Below the pieces are notes generated by a model. That model searched no databases. It was not told the origin of the DNA and saw only the letters and a program-made list of their open reading frames with translations. A stretch of 64,000 bases of DNA from Kalaharituber pfeilii (taxonomy: Eukaryota; Ascomycota; Pezizomycetes; Pezizales; Pezizaceae): contig WHUZ01000037.1 in NCBI GenBank assembly GCA_015179045.1, forward strand, positions 124,001 through 188,000. Reading direction: 5' to 3'. Positions 33,906 to 44,423 of the stretch are shown in pieces; the first letter of the stretch is position 1, and every line of letters begins with the position of its first letter. The translations under genes were made by a program, and so were the position numbers.

Positions 33906-35116
33906 ATGTCGTCCGTCCGGCTCACCGCTCCCCCGTCGCCCCTCACCCTCCTGGACTTTGCTGCCTATGACCCTGCCCCACCGATCAATCCGTCAAGCAT
34001 TCCCACACAGCTGTATAATGCCCTCTTGCACCCTGCAGTCCCGCTGACCATCGCTACGGTATATGCCACAACCGTACATTACTTCAACTCGCTTTCGGAC
34101 GGCACACCATACAGGATCTCGAAGACGAAGGCTTTCAAGTATGGCGTCATCCTGCACAACCTGGGGTTGGCGGCGTACTCGCTCTGGACGTTCATTGGGA
34201 TGAGCCAGATTCTGCACAAAACTATTATCCATCCGCATCTGCTCTCCGGTGCCGGATCGGCGTTCCTGGGATTCGTAGACTCCATGTGCAAGATCCAGGA
34301 CCGAGCTGGGAGTGCCAGCGCCGCAGGGCTGCCCCAAGCATATTCCAACTTCTCATCGCAAGTTTCAACCGGATCCGGCAGCGCGCATTTGCACTTTGAC
34401 GTCTCTGGGACGGGCCTTGCGAGGCCGGGATTGTGGTCTGCGGGATTGGGATACTACGGTTGGATTTTCTACTTGAGCAAGTTCTATGAGGTGGTGGATA
34501 CCATGATCATTATTTTGAAGGGCAGGAAGAGCAGTACGCTGCAGACGTACCATCATGCCGGAGCTATGCTGAGTATGTGGGCGGGGATTCGATGGATGAG
34601 CCCCCCGATTTGGATTTTCTGTTGGTATAATTCGGGCATTCATACACTGATGGTTAGTTACCCTCTATTGCTCTGCAAAGTATCTCCAATCACCGAAAGT
34701 TGTAATCTAACATGAAATGTGTTTAGTACACCTATTACACCCTCTCCGCTCTCTCGATCCGCGTCCCCAACGCCATTAAGCGCTCCCTGACTTCCATGCA
34801 AATCACCCAATTCCTCGTGGGAGGCTCCACTGCCGCTTCCTACCTCTTCATCAAGTACCGTGCTAGCAGCGACGGCGAGTACGTCAAGTGTCTTAGCACC
34901 CTTGGGGAGGAGCTGGCAGTGATCATCAACGTTGCATATCTGACGCCACTTACATACCTTTTTGTGCGGTTCTTTATCAGGAGTTATATCCGGGGGGGAA
35001 AGAGCGCTAGTGCAGGAAAGAGCGCGAAGGAGGCGGGCAAGGCGGTCGGGAAAGTGGAGGGGAGAAGTTCGGGGGTGGAAGCGGGGAGCTCGAACGGGGC
35101 GGTGAAAAGGTCGTAA
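33906..35116 (+). CDS. ELO-family fatty acid elongase (fungal subtype)
   Basis: Condensing enzyme of very-long-chain fatty acid synthesis in the ER membrane. Exons 33906-34652 and 34727-35116, with a 74-bp GT-AG intron, give 378 residues. Conserved ELO text includes SKFYEVVDTMIIILKGR (about 191-207), the histidine box region LQTYHHAGAM (212-221), and HTLMYTYYTLSA across the intron. The usual HxxHH is here QTYHH, with Gln at the first position (213); this also occurs, as I recall, in a subset of fungal ELO proteins. The residue stretch 110-180 is longer and less conserved than in yeast ELO2/3. The tail is Lys/Ser-rich and ends KRS. The ATG at 33906 is the first in-frame ATG and follows a CAG-rich leader. 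Confidence 0.85.
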
Positions 35117-36972
35117 GAAGGAGTAAATGGCATAAATCGATAAATGAGGATGGAGTTGAATATTTTTTTACGATTTTGATGTTTTGACATGATGTTTGAA
35201 ATGTTTTTGTTTTATGTGATATGGTATTTGCGTTTTGTTTTATCGTTTGATTTTGGAAGAGTCGCTGTTTGATTGATGCTAAAAGAATATAAGGAGTTCT
35301 AAGGGTACAAAGAGTTGGTGATCGTTGGATGTGAACATTGTCCAGTGCCCAATTACTGGTATGTGATATCAATATGATGCATGTACTGTACATCCATTGT
35401 ATTGTGATATGGGGAGCACCTATTTGTCATGTGACCCTTAATCGTAGTAGCAGAGTACTACCAGTTGTAATGTTAGAGTAATAAAAAGCGGGCTTTGACA
35501 ATTCTAAGGTTTGTTGAATTCTTTGTTCAATTGCAAAAAAAAAAAAGCAAAGAGAAAAAAAGAAAAGAAAAAAAAAAAGAAAAGAAAAGAAAGAAGAGAA
35601 ACAAAACAAAGTACCCTTATCTTCTCATCGGGATCATAGACGACTTGCAAATCTCTTGTCTCCATTGTTGAGTATGTGTATCCAGGCATATATGACGAGA
35701 TTTTGATGGTTCAATCACTGCGTGTAAAAGTTTGGCTGGAGGGGAGTTTCGTCTTGATGAAATTCGAGGCACACAGTACGACAAATCAATAGCATTGTGG
35801 TTTGGTCTAATTGGGTTTTGTAACACTTCAGCCAGGGCGGATCAGATAAGCGGGGATGCCGAAGTGGGAATCCCTGCACATGCGAGGGCCCGTCCAGGGC
35901 AGGGGGATGGAAAACGTAAACTTGTAAGGCACCGCTCTGTTTTAACTAGAGAGTTTGTAATCTAGTAATATGCCTGATTGAGGCGTGGGGAAAAGGGGGA
36001 TGGAGAGAAAAAGATGCGAATATAATATTACTAGTATAACTTTGTCGGGTGTTATTTGCAATGGTGTGTATGGTTCCTAGGTACGTATACTGGGTGTTGA
36101 TGTTTTTGCAACTGATGGCTATGGCAGCTGCTTATGTATGTATCTCATGCAACGTGAAAACGCCGGGGACTTTTTTCCCCACTCTGTTCCTCATGGCTGG
36201 TGAGCACTGGCACGAGTAGATAATGGAGCTGGGGATTGTCTGTGCTCATGGGGCTGGGCAGCTGGCATCTATGCTCGGCAGGGCAGGGCTGGATTCGAAA
36301 AATCCTCCGGAGTCAGCGGAGACTGGGGAAGTCGGATTGCGAACACCCGAGGTTTGATCATGTTATGGTTGGTTCAAAGTTATTCAGCTCTTCCATCAAA
36401 TTCATGATCAAATTTTCTTTTTTGAGTTGCCGTGGCTATACCGAAGCGCGGCGTGGAATTTGGTAGCGCCGTCCAAGGTGGGAATTTAGGGTGTGGAGCA
36501 ATTGAAATACACTTCCAACTTGGATGTGCGTTGGGAAGGGTGTGGGCCCCTTGACAGATATACTTTCATCTGACATGATTGTCTGCAGGCTTTGTCATGT
36601 CATTGAGGTGGAGGAGGAGGGCCCCCCAAGCTAATATTCGTTTGACAGTCGCAAATTGCGGAAAACCAAACACCGCAACTTTTGAGATAAGGTTAAACTC
36701 GCGAAGATTCTATTCCCTCGCGTCTCAGCTTGCTGCTCGCTATCATAAACTCCGGCACGGCTGCACACTCCCCGGCTAATACCGCAAGTAGCTTCTGGGC
36801 AGGTGGGCTGCAGGACAGGATCTACAGGGAGCGACAGACTACAGAATTCGAAGAACTGTCTCTTCACCTTATTATATTCCATTTGGGACAAACTGCAACG
36901 TCCCAACGCTGACGTTACTCTGAGCTCGATATCGCGTGTAGTGCAGCCCATGATACTGCTGACACCGGCAGC
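35117..36972. other. Intergenic region, no gene recognised
   Basis: Contains the 3' flank of the elongase gene and the 5' flank of the proline-rich gene. A purine-only tract of about 75 bp (A with scattered G) lies at 35535-35610. Short frames have no family motifs. Confidence 0.5.
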
Positions 36973-38063
36973 ATGAACCACCTCAGAGACCTCTCCAAAC
37001 GGATTCCCGGGCGCTCCGACTCGGGCTCTTCCTCGTCCTCATCTTCCCCAGGAGTACGGGCAAAAGTCGTATGTCTTCTATACCCCCCCCGATACAATTA
37101 TTCTCCGCTCCCTCGATGCTAACTAACATTTAGACGAATTTCGTGTCCTCCAAAACCGCCTCGCTCCCCTACATCGGTAAAGGCGATCTCCTTGGAAGTT
37201 CACGAGTCGAAGCCCGTCCGTTAAGTACGCTGCGGCACCCCGCGACCTTTGCGCCGCCGCCAAAGAGAGTTGGGACTTTTGCTGGTGCCGGGAATGGGGT
37301 TGGGGGCGAGAATGGGGGAGATTCTACAACACCATCACAACCACCGTCTTCGAGACCAGGAACCGCCTCGGCTGCGGCTACGGGAGCCAGTGTAGGGTCG
37401 GGAAGCGCCGGTCCGGTGTTGCCTCCCAGGAGGAGACAGACGGAACCAGTTCCCTATGTGCATGGGAGCAGCGAGGAAGTGAATGACACGACTTCTCCTC
37501 GGCCCATACCGCCAATCGCACTCCGTCCAAATTCGTCCTCAACATCTCTGGCAAAGAAGAAACCTCCGCCGCCGCCCCCGCCGAAAAAGAGGTTTCTTGT
37601 TGGCTCTGGTGGTGCGGAGGGTGTTAACAGTGCTAATGTTTCACCACCCATCCTAGCTTTACGGCACAATGTACTATCTGGAATACGAGGGCATGGCCTC
37701 GGCTTTGACGGCGCACGGGACAGGAGTGGTTCAGCACCACCACCAATACCCTCCAGCCGAAGCAACACCAGGACACTACACACTGATCGGCGAGAGGATG
37801 AAGAAGAAGAAGAAGAAGAAACTCCGCCAGCACTACCTCCGCGGCCTGGCAGTACTGCAAGACGGGGTACGTATCCTGGCGGTGAGAGTGTGTCGTCGTC
37901 ACCATCGTCGGTGGAGTTGAATATAGTTGCGATGAGGAGGCTTGGAGAGGCGGGTGTGAGGGTACCGGAGCTGGGGATAGGAAGGAGGAAACCCCCGCCA
38001 CCGCCGCCTGTGCCGAGGATGAGAAGGGAGGTGGGGGTTAAGGTGGGGGTTGCCGGTGTATAA
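36973..38063 (+). CDS. Proline-rich, SH3-ligand-like protein
   Basis: Exons 36973-37068 and 37134-38063 with a 65-bp GT-AG intron, 341 residues. Start MNHLRDLSKRIPGR is followed by a Ser run. The protein is of low complexity: KKKPPPPPPPKKR, an acidic run DEEEEEEE, PPALPPRPG (a class-type SH3 ligand) and KPPPPPPVPR near the end. No folded domain is visible. This composition is typical of actin-patch and endocytic adaptor partners (verprolin or Aim3-like), but I cannot name the family. Part of exon 2 (about 37563-37875) is copied as a pseudogene at 43196-43647. Confidence 0.65.
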
Positions 38064-40880
38064 TAATATTGGAGATGAGAGGAGAGGTGGGGGAGGGGGG
38101 CGGAATGAGATGAGGGAGTAAAAATGTGTGACATTGAGTTTTTGATTCTGGTCTTGTTTCCTTTTACGGGTGTCTTTATGTATTCTAAGTGGGAGGGGAG
38201 GAATGTGGCGGAGGGGGAGTGGGAGAGTGGGACAGGGAGGAGGGGGTACAGGGAGAATTGTATGAATGTCAAACGTATTGTGTAACATGAAAACCTTGTG
38301 TGTAATTTCTCTATAGATTACCTCTTGAGTTTTTTCTGAAAGTATTTTTGTGTCTTTGTGTTTTTTTGTTTTTTTAAGATGATGTAGATCGGACGGTCGT
38401 AGAGGCAGAGCTGGACTCAACAGCTTGGGAAGCTACGCGTGTGTTTACCTTTGATGTTATAAATTTATTAGTGCCTGTGCTCTGTCGGGTGCTGGCTATT
38501 ACAAGATAAGGTGCTGGGTAATGGAATTACGGTTAGAACACACCTCATTTTTGGCCATCCTTCGAATTCCTTCGACTTTAGAGCTGGATCTCAACTCTTC
38601 TTGCGCTTCATCCTTGTTGTCAGATACCGATGTGCATTCCACAGTTTCTATATGACGCTACTGGAAATAAGCCGTTGTTCTTTCGCTGCAGACACGACTT
38701 TGGTTCTTCCATGTCCTCTGTGGGAGTGATCAACTCGAGCGTCATCGTGTCGTCCTCGCTTTCCGAGCTCTCCATTGTATCCATATCCCAGTATCCCGTT
38801 CTCGGGTTCTATTGACGGAGAGATCGGTTTGATGATTTCCAGTCGTTTGGAGGCTCTGACATGCGCGTGATACTATAGTAAGGGGCTTTCTGTTAGGCCT
38901 TGTGGTTTCTGTATGGATGCGTACAGTAGAAGCTGGAGATATTAACCCATTTCTTTGAGTGTCCTAGACCCGAGTCATTATCGGTATGGTATTTGGAGCT
39001 CGAGAAGCTAAACAATGTGTGTTCTAGAAAAGTGCTAATTAGGACTGCAAGTTGGCTTTTACGCTACCTAACAGAACGATTGAAAGATTGATTGCGGCCG
39101 TTATTTTTCATCTTCGTGAAAGCTAGCTATGGCATTCGAAGGTGGGTGTTGCCCGCGTTGGTGGCTTTTGGCCATGGAGTAATAATTTGTGGCTTTTATA
39201 TAACAGATACTGCTCGTTTAGATCGCTCGAGGAAGACAAGCTCGGTCCACTCGGAGCTGAGGAGATCTGTGACAGGAGAAATAAATGTGTGTCACGAGTT
39301 GAAGAAACTGTTAGAAAATTGAAGGGATTGAGTTCTATACAAGTATCATTGGCCATGAATCTAGAAGCGATAGGCTTTGGTTACTATACAGTAGACCAGA
39401 GCTTTCGCCAATACGGTTGTAGATATATATCAGATTCTTCCAATAACAACTTTTGCTCAATACTGGTACCCCAAGACAGCAGCCCAACCAGACTATTAAT
39501 TCTGTCGTTCCACGTTACTTAGCTAGTCTAGGTCTAGTCGCACCCGTCGTTCCCGACACGGCACCTACTGTAAAACGTCGGTACCTAGTCTCATAACCAG
39601 AAAAAGCCCAACTGATGCAAAGCCTTTATCTGATTCTCATGTATACTCACTGGTTCGGAACGTTTGCGCGGGCGTTGCACTATTCCAAAAGACGAATACA
39701 AAGTGCATATACGAATTTATAGGTTTCGAACGCTTCCCGAACTCGCGAGTATACATGAGAATCAGATAAATCCTTGGGCAATATCAGATTCCTTAATACG
39801 GTAGGTACCAACGTTTTTGTTATGCACGATACGGTAAATATATATATACCGGCGAGGTTATGAAATTTCGGGTTTTGCGGATATATATGTTATAACAATG
39901 GAGATTAAAAAATCGACCCCATTGTGTGTGTGTCTAAGTAAGGAATCCTAACTAGTACGTATGTAGATTCCTTCCGTTTTCCTTCGTCCCCTATCCCAAT
40001 AGAGCGGATGAGGGTATGATAAAACGGAATACCTTTCTTTTATCTTTTGCCTTTTGTCTTGTCTTTTGGTTGGTATGTTGTTTATGTTCTTATGTACTTA
40101 TGAAGTATATACTTATGTACGTCGCCCGGTTAGATCGATGGCAGGTAAGGGGCAGACACCCAATCCGGCTCTCAAGTCTCCTAATAAATAATCAGACATA
40201 CAGCAACATCACTATGCCCTGACCTTACCCCCCCCACCCAAGTCTCACAATAGTATATACATATACAACTGACGGGGTTCGCATATATACTGGGAATGGG
40301 CATGGTGGCTAGATGAGTTTTGCAGGGCTGTGAAACCTCAACAGAACGTTACCCTCAGTTGCATTACTAGTACCTGTGTTGACCAAGGAATGTCGATCCT
40401 ATAGCTATAGTAGTAGCAGTATAACTCTTATGATATCCACTGGAAAAATACTTTCAAGTCTTTTTGCAGTGAGCATTAACACATAAACCTTCCGTGGAAA
40501 ATGCAAGCATAACAACAGAAATCTGCTTCTGTCCCCCCGGACTCTGCGAAATTCATTAGTAGCTTAGCGCTCTTGACATGCACTTCTACCTGCATATATA
40601 CATATTATCACAACACTCAGAAAAAAAACAAAATAGATCTTCTAGCCATCTTTGTCTGGCCCAGTATTTATTTTTTCTGCTATATGATTGGGAGTATTCA
40701 AAGCGTTCACAAGCAATAAAGAAACAATATAGTAGTTGAAAACACAAACAAATCTTGCAAAACAAAACGCTTTCCAATCGCATGCAGTCAGTTGTATAGC
40801 AATTCCCATCAACCCGCCTGATACTGTCTAAAATTTAAAAAAGAACAAAACAGAAGCAAGAAGAAGTGTAGAAGGAAATC
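38064..40880. other. Intergenic region with a small foldback; no gene recognised
   Basis: Between the proline-rich gene and the 3' end of the dioxygenase gene (minus strand). The foldback at 39625-39770 is listed separately. TA-rich runs (about 39830-39900) and short frames only. Confidence 0.5.
39625..39770. mobile_element. 146-bp foldback/MITE with 24-bp perfect arms
   Basis: The left end TTTATCTGATTCTCATGTAT and the right end, read inward, are identical for 24 bp and continue similar for about 20 bp more, then about 50 bp of loop. It has no coding capacity. The immediate flanks (AAGCC before, TCCTTGG after) show no clear target duplication. No other copy was seen in the window. Confidence 0.6.
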
Positions 40881-42480
40881 TCAGAATTCTGAGGATATCA
40901 AAGGGATAACAAAAAGGTATGCTGTTCGAGTTCGTATTTTCACGTGGAGAGTTGGTGCCTTAACAGCTTCAGCCATGTAACCATGCTGTAAATCGTTGTC
41001 CCAGAGGTAGGGAGTCACCTGCCAGTCCTCCTCATCTGCATGGGCAATTCTGCCAAACATCGTGTGGTACCTTTGCTGCAACGCAGGTGGAATGTCCCAC
41101 CCATTCTGCCAATCTCTTAGCACGATCCGAATTGCATGCTGCTTGGCTGCCGGGTCCAGATTAGAATCCACAAACGAGGGCCTTGCGTGCAGAAGTGCGA
41201 GGTTATTTAGAAAGACGATGTCGCCAACTTCCAGTTTTATCGTATGACAACACCCGGAAGCCACCCTTTCAATAGCCTCCAAAGCATACTTCTGCTCTCC
41301 GGACAGCTCTGGAAGCCATTTTGGCCGAGGACATTTCTGATCTCCGAAAAATGGGCGTCTCTCCATCATGAGAATCGTCTTAGGAAGGCCATCTTTTCCC
41401 ATGGTGTCATGAAGGAGTCCATGATAAGCAGTTTCCGGGTTGTTACCAACCCTGGTCAACGTTAGTCACGTGGAGCAACTACGCAAATCGTGGAGTACTC
41501 ACATGTGCCATGGGTACGGTTGCCGTAGCGTTTCAATGACTTTCGGATTCTCCGTCTGTAACATATTGATAACCGTCCCAGAGCTTGCGACTCGAACTTC
41601 TCCACCAGTCTGGCTCAACTGCGTATAAGCCAGACTGATGATATCACCTGAATCAGTGTGAAATGGCTAAAAATTCAGTTAGACACATTCTACAAGCATT
41701 ATCTACTAGTATCGTGAACACAGTACTCACCATTGCGGCGTTCGTGTTTGACGACGGGACAAACCGGTTTGGATCTAGCGCTCGGATCTTCAGTAAATCA
41801 TGATCCATGATATGTACTAACGTTGACGTATTAGCATTGCTCTGATCACCAGCGCTCCAATATCCCACCGTCCGGACAGCCTTAGTAATTGTAGTAATAC
41901 AGCTACTTACAAGCAACATTCATCTCACGCGAAGTGTTTCCATTCTGGACAGCCCTCTGCGACCCAATCCAGGAGCTGATGCCAGCGTGCAAAATCATGA
42001 ACTGCTCGCTCCTGTATTCGCTGGGAGTGAGACCCCGCACAATTAAAAAGCCGTATTCATAATGGATCTCCCAGCTTCTCTTGCGAAGGATTGGGCCAAG
42101 CACGGGCAGTGGGAATGTGCTCTGGTTGATGTGGCCCCATTTTTTGTCTAATGCTATATTGATACCAGTACATCTTAGTATGTATCATATATAGTGTTCA
42201 AAGATGATCGAGCATATACCAACAAAGTGTCTCATGGCACTCTCGACTTCCCCAATGTCATGATCAGTTAGTGTGAGGACATAGATATCCTCAGAAAGTT
42301 CGTCCCCCTTCCACACCAAATTACCGGCAAGCTGTTCTTATTGCTCGCCATTCTCTTCACCGCGACAAACTTGGGAGAAAGAACAGGCTGCAGAGTTTCC
42401 TGAATGTAAGAAGCTGGTGCTTTTATGTGCGGTGGAAGAACTGGCAACACTTTTGCTGTCAATGGCGTTCCGACGCAGTT
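40881..42480 (-). CDS. 2-oxoglutarate/Fe(II) dioxygenase, TauD/TfdA family, with an apparent frameshift near the 5' end
   Basis: Minus-strand exons: about 42220-42480, 41911-42153, 41731-41816, 41503-41666 and 40881-41451. Introns of 66, 94, 64 and 51 bp all have GT donors and AG acceptors and preserve the frame. Metal ligands are visible: HTD in PFHTDSGDIISLAY (exon 4) and the distal His in LALLHARPSF (exon 5), followed by the 2-oxoglutarate Arg in IRIVLRDWQNGW. The family hydroxylates small acidic or amino compounds; the substrate is unknown. In exon 1 the frame reading KAPASYIQETLQPVLSPKFV does not join the one reading VWKGDELSEDIYVL: a one-base shift near 42330 or a very short intron is needed. 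The start codon is not resolved. The gene may be intact with a mis-modelled intron, or recently broken. Confidence 0.7.
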
Positions 42481-42719
42481 GGATGCTAGGGATAGAGGTA
42501 GCTGTAGGTGGTCCTGTATGGTGCTGTAGCGATATAAAAATGAGGATACTGAGGCTGCATTTTTAATACCTTGCGATGCTGTGAAGCTTATGAAGGTGGA
42601 GTTTGATATCGTTGGCAGGAGGGAAACTGCAGGGGCTCCATATCATCGACGACTGCGGGCATGCTGATGAGTCGAGAGCATTGCGAGGGGAGATGAGCCA
42701 ACCAGATAGCAAGTGTCTG
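42481..42719. promoter_or_regulatory. 5' flank of the dioxygenase gene
   Basis: Upstream side of the minus-strand dioxygenase gene, possibly including its unresolved first exon. No defined element is seen. Confidence 0.3.
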
Positions 42720-43190
42720 ATCTTGCCCCGACTGACTGCCAAAGATGCATGTTCACATATTAATCTCTTGCCAAACGGACATGTTTTCCTATGATGCAGC
42801 CTTGCCACTTATGTAAGTACTTACGTTGCAGCCCCTTCCCGTTTAATCATACATGATTGGTCTTTGGTTCACACTACATACACACGCAGCTATCATTTGG
42901 CAGGCCCCTTCTGCGGATAAAATGTTCCTCAGCCAGTAAAAGATACTCAACTCTATCAGAGAATTTTGGGTCAATGCTTGTGAAGGTTCCTTTGGCAGCC
43001 TTGAGCTTGTCCCATTTGCATGCCTTGACGTGCGGTGGGGGTCGTAGAGCCCTTGGGCTGTGTACTACAGGCAGTTGCCGTGAGGGCATGAAAAAGCAGG
43101 ATAAAAAAAAAGCGGAGGTCCTATTTGAGAATCTGTATGAACCTTACAAAGAAAAAGAAAGGAAAGAGAGATTAAGTTACTACAGAGTTA
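42720..43190. repeat. Duplicated 0.45-kb block, copy 1 (pair at 48187-48600)
   Basis: Shares with 48187-48600 the words CCCCGACTGACTGCCAAAGA, TAAGTACTTAC, CAGCTATCATTTGGCAGGCC, CCTCAGCCAGTAAAAGATAC and a GCAGGATAAAAAAAA end. On the minus strand both keep one frame: KGTFTSIDPKFSDRVEYLLL here, with EEHFIRRRGLPND following, and KGTFISIDPEFSYRVEYLLL there. Several differences are conservative, so this may be a fragment of a real gene family. I do not recognise it. The block runs directly into the pseudogene at 43196. Confidence 0.65.
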
Positions 43191-43195
43191 GACCA

Positions 43196-43647
43196 CTGCC
43201 CCCGTCGAAAAAGAAGTTTCTTGTTTGCTCTGGTGGAGAGGAGGGTACTAATACTACTGATACTTCCTTCACCACAACTGCCCACCATAGCTTCACGGCA
43301 ATATGTATTCGTTACCAGCATTTCGTGATGCAGGTGGGGGCCAAGTTATAGGCCGTGCGAGTAGTCTGTGAGCTAAGGCCTGTACCTGACTTTGGGAGCA
43401 ATATTGTATGGAAAATACTCGTCAGTAGCAATATCCATCCTCGATCCGATAGGCTTCTCTGGCACGGCCATAACAGCCCCACCTGCATCACTAAATGCCA
43501 GTAGCAAGTACGCGGCCTCGGCATTGACGACAGGAAAGGTAAAGCACCACCAATACCCCCCAGCCGAATTCACCAGGACATTATACAAAAGAAACTCCAC
43601 CAGCACTACCTCCGCAGCCTGGGAGTACTGCAAGACGGGTACGTTGA
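43196..43647 (+). pseudogene. Pseudogene copy of part of the proline-rich gene (36973-38063), split by a TIR element
   Basis: About 43196-43307 matches 37563-37675 (PPSKKKFLVCSGGEEG here, PPPKKRFLVGSGGAEG in the parent). About 43511-43647 matches 37695-37875, including the run CAGCACTACCTCCGC and the stretch ending CAAGACGGG. A TIR element (43308-43508) separates the two. Frames are broken, and a stretch of the parent is deleted (the acidic run). Only exon 2 is represented, so intron loss cannot be judged; the mechanism of copying is open. Confidence 0.75.
43308..43508. mobile_element. 201-bp TIR element (family D) inserted in the pseudogene, TA duplication
   Basis: The left end begins TTCGTTACCAGCATTTCGTG and the right end, read inward, CTTGCTACTGGCATTTAGTG; both continue ATGCAGGTGGGG. 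TA dinucleotides flank both sides (43306-43307 and 43509-43510). Removing the element and one TA restores alignment with the parent gene. The same termini bound the Tc1-like derivative at 61862-62476, so this is a shorter member of that family. No coding capacity remains. Confidence 0.75.
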
Positions 43648-43667
43648 TCCTTCTCCTATTCGCAGAC

Positions 43668-44423
43668 CTACACATCCCTCACCACTCTTCCTCCATTCAT
43701 CAACGCCATAAAGATACAATCCACCACAGCAGAATGGTCCTTCATCCATCTGCATCTGTTTTCTTCCATTGAATCAAACAATGCCACCATCATCTCCGTC
43801 TTCCGAAATGATGTACCGTCATATTCGACCATATTCCAAAGTTCTCCTGTTGTAACAAAACCATATAAGTTACCACCACCACTGTTGCTGTCCCACGCAT
43901 CCTTCATGGCTAACAGACACTGTCTCATCGCCTTTCCGGTAGAAGTCCTCTTTGCTTCTATAATCAATAAGAACTCATCTTCCGTCACTGAAATTTTATC
44001 CACAAGAACGAGTTCCTCCATCCCTCCTGTTTCGCTGTCGATCGAGACAATCTCTTTCTCAAACTTCAATTTATAACCTTGACGCCCGGTCCATCGCAAA
44101 AAATCGTTAAGTATTGGGACAACGATGGAAAAAACCAAATACCCAATGTTAATTTCATTGAAATCTCCGTCCCCTTCAATAGGATATCCGGCTGTTCGAA
44201 GAAATTCCACAATACGCTCATAAACCTTTCCTTTTGATTCTTTTATTTCATCTGACCTGAATCCCTTAACGGCCCGTGCATCTCCCAGCATTGTTTCGAC
44301 CGGTATCCCTTTGAGCTCGCCTGTTCTGAAACCCAATCTTTCATCTGCATCCTTGACTGTCATACTCGAATACGCCGTATTCCACTTGAGCTTTCTCTTC
44401 TTGCTTGGATGCTCGTCACCCAT
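43668..44423 (-). CDS. Orphan protein with PD-(D/E)XK nuclease-like motif
   Basis: A single-exon gene of 251 residues with a true ATG (44423). The segment from LVLVDK to LLIIEAKRT has D142 and E156-x-K158 on hydrophobic strands, the spacing expected for the metal site of PD-(D/E)XK folds. It is followed by a helix with KAMRQCLLAMKDAWDS and a strand YGFVTTGELWNMVEYDG. Similar text, as I recall, occurs in fungal Crinkler-like and kinase-linked orphan proteins, but I cannot confirm it. The N-terminus has a basic patch (SKKRKLKW) that could be a nuclear localisation signal. It lies 20 bp from the pseudogene. Catalytic activity is unproven. Confidence 0.6.
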   Translation of the reverse strand: MGDEHPSKKRKLKWNTAYSSMTVKDADERLGFRTGELKGIPVETMLGDARAVKGFRSDEIKESKGKVYERIVEFLRTAGYPIEGDGDFNEINIGYLVFSIVVPILNDFLRWTGRQGYKLKFEKEIVSIDSETGGMEELVLVDKISVTEDEFLLIIEAKRTSTGKAMRQCLLAMKDAWDSNSGGGNLYGFVTTGELWNMVEYDGTSFRKTEMMVALFDSMEENRCRWMKDHSAVVDCIFMALMNGGRVVRDV

